Origin: Spiroplasma melliferum
GTDB taxonomy: Bacteria > Bacillota_I > Bacilli_A > Mycoplasmatales > Mycoplasmataceae
Direction: 5' to 3'
DNA length: 64,000 bases
Assembly (NCBI GenBank): GCA_005222125.1
Contig: CP029202.1
Coordinates: 806,001 to 870,000, forward strand
A program made the position numbers and the translations under genes. This document shows positions 33,717 to 44,136 of the stretch, piece by piece; the stretch's first letter is position 1; every line of letters begins with the position of its first letter. Below the pieces are notes generated by a model that saw only the letters and a program-made list of their open reading frames with translations, was not told where the DNA came from and ran no database searches.

Positions 33717-35270
33717 TTAAACAACTTTAAATTCTATTGTTTGTAAAAATTTGTTTTCCTTAGTATTTGTTTCGTCATAATTTGGTTGAAAGAAAAAACT
33801 ATAAAAAAAAGTATTATAACCAAAGTTAAGATGGCTTCATGAATAATAACCTTTCCTTTTTCAAAGATATTGAAACATAAATGATTTTTGTTTTTTTATT
33901 AAATTGATTGTCTCGACTGTGTCACCAAGATTTATATAGCTATTTCAGGTTGTTGTTGAATCTAATGTAGTTTGAAATATATCAAAAACCTCCTGAATTA
34001 TGTCAACAAAAATATCTCTAATAAATTTATTTTCCGAAAAAGAAGTAAGTTTTTTTATTAAATTATTAAAATCATCTTGGTTTACTTTAAAAACAAGTTT
34101 ATCGTTATATGTTTCAATCTGATAATAATGTCAAAAATCCATTGTTACTTTCGCAAATTCTTCCAATTGTTGGTCAACTTTATCTTTTGGTACTAAGACT
34201 TTAATTGGTGTCTTTAAATTTCTTCGCTGCGGAGTTTTATCTTTAAACGGTAAATTTTCAATTGTTAAATTATCAGGAGTAAAAGAATCAACATTATATT
34301 TTACATAATAATCTGATAAAGTATCTGTGGAAAAATAATTCTTTTTATAAAATTGTAAGAACTTTTCTGATGTTAATTTATCTGGACGATAGCCTTCACC
34401 AGCCCATGCTAAAACCGAATCGCTTTTCTCAACTATTCTGCTTAATGTAAAAGATGAATCAAAAGAATTTCAGTTAGCAGACCCCCTAAATAAAATCCCT
34501 CTTGTTGTTAATTCTTCTGTAATCATTGGTCAAATTACTGATGTATAAACCTTATTATAACTACGGTTTTCTATAATAATTTGATAGTTTTCTTTTTTAA
34601 AAAGATCATTAATAAAAGTAATAAAATAATTTTCAAGATTATTTTGAATACCACTTAAAGCTTCAACATCATTGCAAATAATAACTAACCTATTAATGTA
34701 GTTAAACTGTTGCAATTCTTTAAACCTAACTTCATAAGTAATATTAACCTGGACTGTAATTCCTAACACTGCTTGGGGAGTATCTGCTAATAGTTTTGCT
34801 ATGTTCTCAAAATTAATATTATATAAATCAAATGAAATGTCATTTTCTCCTAAGAATAATGGCATTGTATTAACATAATAATTTGAATATTTATTCGCTA
34901 ATTGCTGATTAAAATTATCAAATTCTGCTTGAAAACCAACAAGCAACTGTTCTAAAAAACGATATGCTCTAATCGCTACGCCAGTTAAAGTTAATCCATC
35001 GGTTATTTTTAGTTTTGTAATTAACGCGGCCAATGATTCCATTTGGTCAGGATACATCTTAATATCAATTGTTGATTTATCTTGTCATCAATTGATAAAA
35101 TACTGCTTTGCTTCGTTCTTAATATTATTTAAAATCAGAAGATCTTTATTAACATCTTGGTCATCGTTATCATCATACTCATGTTTTGCTCGCGCTGTAC
35201 AACTAGCCACCTCAAAACTACTACCAATACCTAAAACAAGAACACTAAAAAGTGTTAATAACCGTTTCAT
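33717..35270 (-). CDS. Spiroplasma lipoprotein, paralogue of the gene at 1930-3546
   Basis: 517 residues after reading TGA as Trp. The signal MKRLLTLFSVLVLGIGSS ends FEVASC, a lipobox, so the protein is lipid-anchored outside the cell. NKYSNYYVNTMPL and GEGYRPDKLTSEKFLQFY match blocks of the lipoprotein at 1.9-3.5 kb in the same order and spacing, showing common origin. The C-terminal third is aromatic-rich (WKRKGYYSWSHLNFGY). It is flanked by terminators on both sides and so is a single-gene unit. Function unknown. Confidence 0.85.
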
Positions 35271-35316
35271 CTAATTGTCACCTTCCTTTTGTAAGACACT
35301 TTTAATTATACTTATT

Positions 35317-35348
35317 AAAAAAAAAAAAAAAAAAGTACCCCTGTACCT
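35317..35348 (-). terminator. Hairpin with an 18-nt T run upstream of the lipoprotein gene
   Basis: On the minus strand AAAGGTAC-AGGG-GTACTTT (one wobble pair) is followed by 18 T. It would end any transcript entering from the 35.4-36.7 kb side and insulate the lipoprotein gene. Confidence 0.7.
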
Positions 35349-35840
35349 TTAACAAATTATTTGCTTGACTAGATGATTGTGCACAAAAATTTTGGACATA
35401 TTTCAAGATTAATCTAAAATAAATTTAGAAGGATTAAAATAATAACAAGTATTATTACAAAAAATGAACTATATAAATATATTGTAGTTTTAAAAAATGA
35501 TATAGACAAGTAGAAGCAACCAAGGAGACAAATTATATTTATCATAATTTATTTAACTATTTTAATTTATGTCATAAATACTATCTTAAGATTCATTCAT
35601 TGAATCAATTAATTAAATTATTTTATAAAGGAAAGCAGACATTTATTTATAAAACTAATTTTTTGACAAAATCTAATTTTTAAATAATTTAAATTTAAAA
35701 TAACTAAAAACAACACTTAAAATCGTTTATCATATTTAACTTATTTATTTTTTTAATTTTATTGTTTTTGTTTTAAATGTGCCACCGATTTTTGTCTTTA
35801 ATAAAGTAAATTTCATATATAGTTGTAGAATGTTAAAAAT
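35349..35840. other. Gene-poor AT-rich spacer
   Basis: About 490 bp with no intact gene. The only coding-like stretch is the remnant at 35477-35683, listed separately. No promoter for the flanking genes stands out. Confidence 0.5.
35477..35683 (+). pseudogene. Possible gene remnant
   Basis: A 68-codon frame open only in code 4 (WYRQVEATKETNYIYHNLF, LKIHSLNQLIKLFYKGKQ) has no start codon or SD and is preceded in another frame by a short coding-like run (NELYKYIVVLKND). The LNQLIKLFYKGKQTF part is faintly reminiscent of a helix-turn-helix. I read it as a decayed gene, possibly from a mobile element, with low confidence. Confidence 0.3.
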
Positions 35841-35879
35841 AAAAAGTAGTATTCTAGTTTTAAAAATACTACTTTTTTT
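35841..35879 (-). terminator. Terminator of the 35934-37343 gene pair
   Basis: Stem AAAAAGTAGTATT / AATACTACTTTTT separated by 11 nt, T-rich on both strands, about 55 bp beyond the membrane-protein stop. Confidence 0.8.
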
Positions 35880-35933
35880 AAATTAAAAAGTTAGTGCGAT
35901 GGAACCTATTGTAAGAAAGAGATTGTTATGAAG

Positions 35934-36662
35934 TTAAGGATTAAATCATTTTTGCACTTCACTGCGTAGTGAAGTCAATAATAGCACTGGAAAAATAACA
36001 CCCAAAAGAAATGATAAAGCTAAGAAATAAGAAATAATACTAATATATAATTGCATTTTGTTATTTTTTGAGTTAGAAACAATTAATCCTAACAAAAAGG
36101 AAATTAAACTTGCAATAAAAAGTATTACAATTGTTAAAAATGTTTCAAATGACATTTCTATTACCGTTAAGTCTACTTTCCCTGTGATAAAGAAATTAAG
36201 TCCTGTTGGGAACAAAATAACATAAAGCAATCACACCACCATTACCAAATTAAAAATTCAAATCCCGTGTTTTCCCACTTTGTTATATTTATTATTATAA
36301 TTTTGAAAATCAAAAGCATAACTTTCTTGACAACTAGGATCAAGATATAATAACATGCTAGGAAAAAACATTATAATTGAAGGAAGCACACTAATTAAAA
36401 TCAAAATTGGCCGAATAAATTTAACTTTTTTAGTTTTAATACAAAAAATAACAATGTTACAAATAAAACCAAAGAAAGTAAAACTAACTAAAATCATACA
36501 ATATGCTCACACTAATAAATAATTAAAATAATAGCTTGTTACTTCACCACCATTTGTTGCTACGATTTGATAAAATAAAAAGAATGGCAAAACTGTCAAA
36601 ACACTAACTTGATAAATTCCTATTATTCACATACCTCATAAAAATAATTTACGATTTTTCAC
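35934..36662 (-). CDS. Multi-pass membrane protein paired with a secreted protein
   Basis: 242 residues with about six hydrophobic segments (VSVLTVLPFFLFYQIV, LVSFTFFGFICNIVIFC, PILILISVLPSIIMFFPSML, LVMVVWLLYVILFPTGL, FLTIVILFIASLISFLLGLI, YFLALSFLLGVIFPVLLL). The start is probably GTG at 36662 after GGAAGG; an ATG 11 codons further is the alternative. The upstream gene (36681-37343) ends 18 bp before it, so the two form an operon. A secreted protein followed by a membrane partner could be a secreted effector with an immunity or transport protein, but nothing diagnostic is visible. Confidence 0.7.
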
Positions 36663-36680
36663 TATGACATTTCCTTCCTA

Positions 36681-37343
36681 TTAACGATGTGAAAACCAAA
36701 CTGGAGTCACCAAATAAAAATGAACTATCATTCCATCATTAGTGTTTCAATCATTTCCAATTAAACTTAATATTCCACTAGCAATCGTGAGAATTGTTCC
36801 ATATGATGTTTGTGATAACCCATCAGCAAAAATACCAGTAGCATTACCACCATTTGTTAATAAGTTATAGATTTGGTCACATCTTCATTTCGCAATGTGC
36901 AATTTTCAATATCCAAATCAGTATCATTTTGCTTCTTGCATAAAACCATTATGTCAACCATATGCAATGTTATTAACAAAAAATGGTTTATCAATATTAA
37001 ACTTAAGGATACCTAACTGGTCCATTAACTTTAAATAAACAAGATACTCATTACTTGTTAAAAATTGATAATCTGTTGTACTTCATAATGTTTGATCTAA
37101 TCGCTGATGGTCAATTTTAATTTTATTTTCTATTTTTCTAATTGCAGCTAATAAATTATTTTGTTGTTTAACACTAATTAAATTATCATCCTGTATTATT
37201 TGTTGATCAGAAGTTATTATACTTGTTGGTAAACTCATCCGTTGTTCTGGTTTTATTTTTCGTTTTTGTAAACTATCATTTGTTATATTAATTGTTAGAG
37301 TTGCTAATAAAATGATACTAAAAATCATTAATAACTTTTTCAT
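36681..37343 (-). CDS. Secreted hypothetical protein
   Basis: 220 residues. The N-terminus MKKLLMIFSIILLATLTINI is a signal peptide or anchor without a lipobox Cys. The middle is polar (KIENKIKIDHQRLDQT); the C-terminal 110 residues are rich in Trp, Gly, Tyr and His (YGWHNGFMQEAKWYWFGYWK), and contain a glycine/alanine-rich stretch TGIFADGLSQTSYGTILTIA. Seven in-frame TGA (Trp) codons lie in that half. RBS GAAGGAAAG precedes the ATG. It forms an operon with the membrane protein downstream. No family recognised. Confidence 0.7.
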
Positions 37344-37478
37344 TATTAAACTTTCCTTCTAATTAAGTTTCATATTATGTGTTAAATACTTGAAGAATTA
37401 ATAAACAATTATCATAATTTCTCTTAATTTTATTGTAGCATAAAAAATAATTCTTATTGAATTGATTAATAGAAATCA

Positions 37479-37600
37479 GATGGGATGAAATAATTGGAGT
37501 TTTTAACAGTAAATTTTAAATGAGTAAAAAAGACTGCTTTTTCAGTCTTTTTGTTGATTATTATAAAATTAGTTTTGACACCAATTATTTCATCCCAGCT
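37479..37600. mobile_element. About 120-bp inverted-repeat element (MITE-like)
   Basis: Perfect 16-bp inverted repeats GGGATGAAATAATTGG (37482-37497) and its complement (37581-37596) flank a hairpin AAAAAGACTG / CAGTCTTTTT (37527-37552). No coding capacity. A related end lies at 33543. It occupies the gap between the secreted-protein gene and pyrE; the inner hairpin may also act as a terminator. Confidence 0.6.
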
Positions 37601-37638
37601 TTTAAATTAACTTAATAACACAAATAATTGTTTTTTCC

Positions 37639-38250
37639 CTACTCTAATTGGTGATGAAACTCTTTTAAAATTTGTTGTTCTGCTTTTGATAATAAACCTT
37701 CAGTTGTTACTAAACTATTAAAATTAGTTAAAGAATAGAAAGGAATTTCTAACGTATTAAATGCATCGCATGCCTTTTTTAATTGATAACTAAAAATTGC
37801 TAATACCGCAATAACTTCCATTCCGGCCGCTTGTAAAGTTTTAACAACTTCAATAACCGACCCTCCTGTAGAAATTAAGTCTTCAATGACAACAACCTTT
37901 TGTCCCTTTTCATAGACTCCTTCAATTTGATTTTGTTTCCCATGGTCTTTTTTACTACTGCGAACATAACCAAATGGTAATTGTAATAAATGTCCCAATA
38001 GCGCAGCATGGGGGATTCCTGCTGTGGCTGTTCCAAAAATATTATCAATTCTATCTTGTCCTAAATTAGTCCTAATAAGTTCAGCAAAACTTTCAGCAAT
38101 TGCTCACCGTAAATGAGGATAACCCATCGTTAATCGATTATCAATATAAATTGGTGCTTTAATCCCTGATGCTCAAGTATATAATTCTGTAATATTAATA
38201 CTAATTGCTTTAATTTTAATTAATTCCGTAATAATGTTTTTCATGTTCAT
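37639..38250 (-). CDS. pyrE: Orotate phosphoribosyltransferase
   Basis: 203 residues. The PRPP-binding motif VVVIEDLISTGGS is clear, with GTATAGIPHAALLG and the flexible-loop lysines around RSSKKDHGK. It joins orotate to PRPP, giving OMP. RBS AAGGG is 4 nt before the ATG at 38250. Last gene of pyrC-K-D-F-E, 9 bp after pyrF. Confidence 0.95.
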
Positions 38251-38259
38251 TAGTCCCTT

Positions 38260-38943
38260 CTACGTTGTTAATGTTGCTATAATCTGTTGATAAACTATCG
38301 CCGGCTCAGCAGCCATTGTAATTGCCCGTCCAATTACTAAATAATCCGCTCCTAATTCTTTCGCAAGAATTGGTGTCGCCACCCGTTTTTGATCAGTTTG
38401 TTGAGCTATTAATTGAATTCCAGGTGTAATTGTTTTCAACGATGGAAACTGTGTTTTAATCATCTTTGCTTCTCATGGCGAACAAATCACACCGTAAAAA
38501 TTATTAACTACTGCTAATTTTGCTAAATTTTGTACTAATTGCTCTGTTGTTAATGTTGAAGATAAAAATAAGGTTTGAAGGTCAGCATTATCTAGACTAG
38601 TTAACACTGTTACACCTAATAATTTAATTGAAGTATTTTGAACAACTTTATGTGCTAATTCTAATGTTTTTTCACCACTTGTTAAATGAATTGTCACAAA
38701 GTCAACTTGATATTGCTTTAATGCTTTTAAAGCCTTCTCAACTGTAATTGGAATATCATTTAATTTTAAATCAAGAAAAATAATATGTCCTTGCTGTTTT
38801 AATTTATTAATAATTTCAAAACCAACTGCATAAATCAATTCCATTCCAATTTTTAAAAATAATCGTTGGGACGGAAACTTGTTTAAAAAAGTTCATAATT
38901 GTTCTTCCGTATTAAAATCACACGCAATAAATATTTTTGGCAT
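38260..38943 (-). CDS. pyrF: Orotidine-5'-phosphate decarboxylase
   Basis: 227 residues. The catalytic array is seen as FLDLKLNDIP (DxKxxD), preceded by IACDFNT and LKIGMELIYAVG and followed by TPGIQL and VIGRAIT phosphate-binding strands. It makes UMP. Two TGA (Trp) codons fragment it under the standard code. Two bases separate the pyrD stop from this start. Confidence 0.95.
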
Positions 38944-38945
38944 AA

Positions 38946-39863
38946 TTATTTCTCCTTCTGGTGAGCGATTCCCACAATATCACTTAAATGCTGTAAATTT
39001 TGTTCTGCACAATATGTTACTAAATCTCTTTTAATTTCTAAAACAAGGTTTGGATTTGTAAATAAACTAGTACCAATCGCAACAATACTCGCTCCCGCCA
39101 TTAAAAATTCTAGAACATCATTGGCAGAACTAACACCCCCCATCCCAATAACTGGAATCGTAACCACACTAGCAACTTCATAAACCATCCGAATCGCAAT
39201 TGGTTTAATGCAAGGTCCACTTAATCCTCCTATAATATTACCTAGCACTGGTCTTTTAGTTTTAAGATTAATCTGCATTGCAGGAATCGTATTAATTAAA
39301 CTAATTGCATCTGCTCCTTCTTCTTGACAAATAATCGCAAATTGCTTAATGTCACTAACTGATGGGGACAATTTCACAATTAATTTCTTTTTTGTTAAAA
39401 CACGACGAACTTTTTTAACTACTTGTCGTGTTACTGTTGGATCGGTTCCAAACAAAATACCCCCTTCTTTAACATTTGGACAAGAAATATTTAGTTCAAC
39501 AAAAGCAATTGCAGCAATTTCATTAATAGCAGTTGCTAATATTTCGTATTCTTCAATTGTTTTTCCATTTAAATTAACAATAATTGGAATCTGAAATGCG
39601 GTAAAGGTTGGAACAATCTTTGCTTTAAAATAATCTAACCCTGGGTTTTCTAAACCAATAGAATTAATTAATCCTCCTGTAACTTCTGCTAATCGCGGTG
39701 AACTATTGCCTAATCGTGGTTCTAATGTAATTCCTTTTGTTGTTAACATTCCTAATTCATTAACAGCAAAGAAGTCCTGGTAACATTCACCATAGCCAAA
39801 AGTTCCACTTGCTGTTGTTAAAGGGCAATTTAAGGTATATCCTAAAAATTTTGTTTTTAACAT
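38946..39863 (-). CDS. pyrD: Dihydroorotate dehydrogenase, catalytic subunit (class 1B)
   Basis: About 305 residues with TTASGTFGYG, SIGLENPGLDYF, LNISCPNVKEG (catalytic Cys in this loop), KLSPSV and GMGGVSSANDV and IGTS at the FMN site. The pairing with pyrK marks the class 1B enzyme that uses NAD+. Two ATGs are in frame: 39875 abuts the SD AGGAAGG with no spacer, while 39863 is 12 nt away; I take 39863, but 39875 is possible. Confidence 0.93.
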   Translation of the reverse strand: MLKTKFLGYTLNCPLTTASGTFGYGECYQDFFAVNELGMLTTKGITLEPRLGNSSPRLAEVTGGLINSIGLENPGLDYFKAKIVPTFTAFQIPIIVNLNGKTIEEYEILATAINEIAAIAFVELNISCPNVKEGGILFGTDPTVTRQVVKKVRRVLTKKKLIVKLSPSVSDIKQFAIICQEEGADAISLINTIPAMQINLKTKRPVLGNIIGGLSGPCIKPIAIRMVYEVASVVTIPVIGMGGVSSANDVLEFLMAGASIVAIGTSLFTNPNLVLEIKRDLVTYCAEQNLQHLSDIVGIAHQKEK

Positions 39864-39886
39864 AGTAATTTTCATCCTTCCTACTT

Positions 39887-40651
39887 TTAATATTCAACAA
39901 CAATGATTGGTCCATCTGTACAAATTTTTTTATTAACTCCATCAATTGTTTTTGTGCATCCCATACATGCACCAACACCACAAGCCATATGACTTTCATA
40001 TGAAATTTGGGTAGCAATTTGTTGCGCTTTTGCTAATTCATTAATTTTTGTTAAAACAATATCTGGTCCACAAGCAATAATTAGTTTGGGTTTTGATTTT
40101 GTTAAATAATTTTCTAAGGCTGTTACAATATTTTGTTGTTGACCAATTGAACCATCATCAGTGTTTAAAAAGAAATTATTATTATCTTGAAATAAAGTTA
40201 CTACATTTAAAGCATCTTTTGTTCGCCCCCCAAAAATAACATGGTATTTTTTTTCTTTTTTAATTAAATCATCAATTAATGCTTTCATTGGTGCAATTCC
40301 AATTCCACCTGCAACAATTAAAATGTCATCTATTGTTGGAGTAATTTGAAAACCTTGACCATGTGGGCCTTGGATTTGAACAACTTGGCCAACTTTTCAT
40401 TGATTAGCCATATACCATGTTCCTAATCCTTTACACTGATAATAAATGCTAATTGTTTCAGCAACTGGATTAATGTCAAAAAAACTAAATGGTCGTTTTA
40501 AGAAAAATTGTTGTTGTGGTTCAACAAGAACAAACTGACCTGAGCGAGCAATTTTACTAAGATGTGGTGCTTTAAATGTTGCTAATCATAAATCAGGACC
40601 CAATTGTTGATTTGACAATAAAATAGTTGATTCAATAATTTGTTTTGTCAT
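39887..40651 (-). CDS. pyrK: Dihydroorotate dehydrogenase electron-transfer subunit
   Basis: 254 residues. An FAD domain with RPFSFFD and YYQCKGLGTWYM is followed by an NAD domain (LIVAGGIGIAPMKAL) and a C-terminal [2Fe-2S] cysteine cluster MACGVGACMGCTKTIDG. It passes electrons from PyrD's FMN to NAD+. The SD GGAGG lies inside the last codons of pyrC, whose stop is 2 bp upstream of this ATG. Confidence 0.95.
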
Positions 40652-40653
40652 AG

Positions 40654-41916
40654 TTATTCCTCCTTTAAATGATATATTTGACCTTGATAAACATTAATAA
40701 TGGGTCATCCCGTTAATTTTTCTCCTAAAAATGGAGTATTTATTGATTTTGATTGTAATAACTCTGGGGTCACAACTTTGCTTAACGATAAATCAATCAC
40801 TGTAAAATTAGCATAATTATTAACCTCTAATTGAACATTATGATGTTTAATTAATTGCTGTGGATTAACTGTTAAAGCATTAATAATAGTTGATAATGAC
40901 ACTTGTTGTGGAAGCACTAACTTTGTATATAATAATGGAAATGTTAATTGTAAACCTATAATTCCCATAGCACTATTTGCAAACTCACCTTTCTCCCTTG
41001 TTTGGTGTGGAGCATGATCAGTTGCAATAACATCAATTATGCCCTCATTTAAAGCTTTTATTAAACTTAATTGATCATTTATCCTATTTAAGGGTGGATT
41101 CATTAAATAATTCCCATCATTTGTTGTAATATCATCAACTGATAATGTTAAATGATGCGGAGTGACTTCACAAGTTAAAAATGGATTAATTTTTTTACCT
41201 TTGCGAATTAAAGCAATACTTTTAGCTGTTGAAACATGACATACATGATAAGGTAATTGCTGTTTATTAACAAGTTTTAGATCATTGTGTAATGGTTCGG
41301 CTTCATAATTATCATCAACACCAATTAATCCAAACTTTTGGGCAATTTGGTGCTGCAAAACAACTGTTTGTTCATTTATATTTTGACGATTATCAACGTG
41401 CAATGAAATAAGTTTTTGGTTTGCTTGACCATATTCTAAAGCCTTAATTAATAAAGATTGATTTGCTAAATAAACCCCATCATCGCTAAAACCAATAACA
41501 TCATCCTTGATTTTTGCAAAATCAACCAATTCTTGACCAGCTAATTGTTTTGTAATTGCCCCAAAAAATTGAACATTAATTGGTAATTTCGCTGCTTTAA
41601 CTAATAATGGTGCTAAAACAGCAATATTATCAATTGCTGGCTTTGTATTCGCCATCACACATACTGTCTGATAACCACCATATAAACCACTATTTGCTCC
41701 TGTTATTAAATCTTCTTTTGTTGTTTGACCAGGTTCACGAAAATGAGCATGTAAATCAATAAAACTAGGAACAATGAGACAATTTGCTGACAACTTAATT
41801 TCTGTTCCCAAAATAGTTGGACCAATGCGCATAATTTTATTTCCTTTAATCGTAATATTTGTTTGTTTGAAACCAGTTGGTAAATAAACGTTGGCGTTAG
41901 TAAAAGTATAAATCAT
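40654..41916 (-). CDS. pyrC: Dihydroorotase
   Basis: 420 residues of the amidohydrolase fold: zinc ligands in DLHAHFREPGQ, HVDNRQN, HVSTAKS and IATDHAPH. It cyclises carbamoyl-aspartate. A TGA (Trp) near the end extends the frame by 17 codons to a stop 2 bp before pyrK. It should follow pyrB directly but is now separated from it by viral DNA; the AT-rich region immediately upstream of its ATG is a perfect 79-bp tandem duplication. Confidence 0.94.
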
Positions 41917-41942
41917 CTTAATTATCTGCTAAAATATTATTT

Positions 41943-42100
41943 ATTAACTAACACAACTGCACATCATTAAAATAAATATTGCAAAATTTAAAATAATATA
42001 TTACAATCAAATTAACTTTCAATTAACTAACACAACTGCACATCATTAAAATAAATATTGCAAAATTTAAAATAATATATTACAATCAAATTAACTTTCA
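41943..42100. repeat. Perfect 79-bp tandem duplication upstream of pyrC
   Basis: 41943-42021 and 42022-42100 are identical by eye. They sit at the virus/pyrC junction and would supply duplicated promoter-like AT-rich sequence to the pyrC-E genes. Confidence 0.9.
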
Positions 42101-42106
42101 AATATA

Positions 42107-42187
42107 AACACTTAATTATATTGAAAGTTTCAAACTATTTATAGTTTCCTTGGACGGAACTTTTAAATGTAATTTAGTGTTTTTTTA
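42107..42187 (+). other. Structured viral element with CCTTGGAC hairpin, before rep
   Basis: Outer arms AACACTTAATTAT and GTAATTTAGTGTT enclose GTTTCAAAC and the inner hairpin GTTTCC-TTGGAC-GGAAC (42144-42160), then a T run. It ends about 20 bp before the rep start. A second copy is at 43571-43648. Confidence 0.65.
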
Positions 42188-42207
42188 TTTGGAAGGAGTT
42201 TATAAAA

Positions 42208-43137
42208 ATGAATAATGTTTTTATTCAAGATAATTTAACAAATAAACGTCATAATGTATTTATGAATGCTTTAAATTATGTTAAAAAAGAATATTATTTA
42301 AAAAAAGTGTTTTATGGTAATTATGTTAAAAATATTGTTTTACCGCTAGAATTAGTTAATAATAATCCTCGTAATAAAATGGGAGTTAAAAATACTGGAA
42401 AAAATGATAAAAAATTGTGGAATAGTCGTATTCGCTCGCAAGGAAATTGTATTCGGAAAGCATATGAAAATTTTTGAAATTGTAAAAATTTAAGTTTTTT
42501 GACTTTAACTTATGCCGTTAATGAGAAAGATGTTAAAAAATGTAAAAATGATTTAAAGTTATTTTTTAATAATATAAATCGTTGATGAAACAATCCTATT
42601 CGTTCTAAAAATCATAAAGGAATTTTAAAATATATGTATACTTATGAGTATCAAAAACGCGGAGCAGTTCACTTTCATATCATATTAAACCAAAAAATAC
42701 CTAACAGTGTTGTACAACAATACTGAAAACACGGTATTAATAAAAATATTAAAGTTCGTGCAGGTTCTAATGAAGATGTTGTTAAATATCTTGCTAAATA
42801 TATTGTTAAAACTGCTAATAATGATAAGTCCCAAAATCATTATGATTTAAACATTAAAGCGTATCAATTTAGTAAAAATTGTAAAAATCCAAAGGTTAAA
42901 GTCGGTGTTATTGAATTATCTGAACAAGATTTAATTTATTCAGTTAAAGATAACTTAAATTATTTTTCTTTTTGTGATAAAAATGGTTATAAAATTGGTT
43001 TTAGTTGTGATAGTTATTATGGTTTAGATAAATTTAGAGAATTTAAAAAATATGTTTCTGCTGATAGAAAAATATTTAGAAATTTAGTTAAAAATACTAA
43101 TTTTACTGTTAATAAAAATACCAATTTAAGGTGTTAA
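42208..43137 (+). CDS. Plectrovirus replication initiator (HUH Rep)
   Basis: 309 residues when TGA is Trp. The metal-binding HUH motif is GAVHFHIIL at residues 157-165, and the catalytic-Tyr motif is VVKYLAKYIVK around residue 195, the arrangement of rolling-circle Rep proteins. It should nick the viral origin to start single-strand replication. RBS GGAAGGAG precedes the ATG. First gene of the viral plus-strand module. Confidence 0.9.
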
Positions 43138-43217
43138 AAATAGTTTATTCGTTCAATTTCGAAATTGAATGTACAAACTTGTTAATTCAAATACGTATTT
43201 GAAGGGAGATTAATTTT

Positions 43218-43418
43218 ATGGCAGATAGAGATGTTAAATGTAAAGAATGTGGCAAAATTTGAACTTTTACTACTAAAAATACAACTTATAATAGTTTTAG
43301 GGGTTTAGCAAAAGATACTATGATATCTTATGGTCATTATTATTTTTGCCCTGATAATAATTGTTTAGGTATGTATAAACATCGAAGACAGGATAATTGT
43401 TGTATTCATAAAAAATAA
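43218..43418 (+). CDS. Small viral zinc-ribbon protein
   Basis: 66 residues after SD GAAGGGAG. Cysteine pairs CKECGK and CPDNNC form a zinc ribbon, followed by a basic Cys-rich tail (KHRRQDNCCIHKK). Probably a DNA- or RNA-binding viral protein. Not visible under the standard code because of an internal TGA (Trp). Confidence 0.75.
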
Positions 43419-43478
43419 AAAAATGAGTTAAAAACTCATTAAAAAATGTGGCAATTGCCTTGGACAACAATTACCACA
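43417..43478 (+). terminator. Two adjacent hairpins after the zinc-ribbon gene
   Basis: AATGAGTT / AACTCATT with an A-rich loop, then TGTGGCAATTG (43447-43457) and CAATTACCACA (43468-43478) with loop CCTTGGACAA. The second loop repeats the CCTTGGAC motif. An A tract of 17 follows at 43492-43508. Confidence 0.65.
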
Positions 43479-43530
43479 AATTAATTAAAACAAAAAAAAA
43501 AAAAAAAACAAGTTTAGATTTATATTTTAT

Positions 43531-43558
43531 TTGACAATTTCAATTTTTGTTGTATTAT
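43531..43558 (+). promoter_or_regulatory. Viral promoter
   Basis: TTGACA and TATTAT separated by 16 nt, upstream of the second structured element and the 43788-47323 gene series. Confidence 0.65.
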
Positions 43559-43570
43559 TGAATTAACTTA

Positions 43571-43648
43571 AACATTTAATTATGTTTGAGTTTCAAATCT
43601 TAAAAGGTTTCCTTGGACGGAACTTAAATATAATTAAATGTTTTTTTA
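43571..43648 (+). other. Second structured CCTTGGAC element
   Basis: Arms AACATTTAATTAT (43571-43583) and ATAATTAAATGTT (43629-43641) enclose GTTTCC-TTGGAC-GGAAC (43607-43623), then seven T. It resembles 42107-42187 in order and in all three parts; downstream, AAGTTTCAAACC recurs near 43726. Confidence 0.65.
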
Positions 43649-43787
43649 TGCTTATTTATAAACTTTATTTAAACAAAAAACACTAATTTTTTATTATAAT
43701 TTTTAATTAATCATTTTTTATATTTAAGTTTCAAACCTGAAATCTTTTAAGAATCTATATAGATTTTTAAAAGAAAGGAGAAATCTT

Positions 43788-44135
43788 ATGAATGGATTTC
43801 TAGTACAGTTGATAGATATTGCAACGGGTAAAATTATTAAAGATGACAAAGGTAATGAAAGTAAATGAGATAGTTATACATTTACACCAGTTATTAAATT
43901 AGAAAATGGTACTGTTAAAGGTACAAAAGATTTGTCAAAATCAAAATGATTTAAAATAACTGATGAAAATTATTTAGAATTAAAACCTTATTTAATTGAT
44001 GGTAATTTATTTTATGTTTCGCTTAAATGGGATGGAAAAATTAATATTGTTGAACCATATACAGAAAATTATAACGAGCAAGAATTCATTAACAAATATT
44101 CTAATAATTCATCAATAACAGAAAGCAATAGTTAA
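43788..44135 (+). CDS. Viral protein, candidate ssDNA-binding protein
   Basis: 115 residues after SD AAAGGAG. It starts MNGFLVQLIDIATGKIIKDD, is beta-rich with many Lys and aromatic residues, and ends in a polar Ser/Asn/Glu tail, a layout common to single-strand-binding proteins. Position between Rep and the coat gene fits an inovirus gene V-like role. No motif proves it. Confidence 0.6.
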
Positions 44136-44136
44136 T

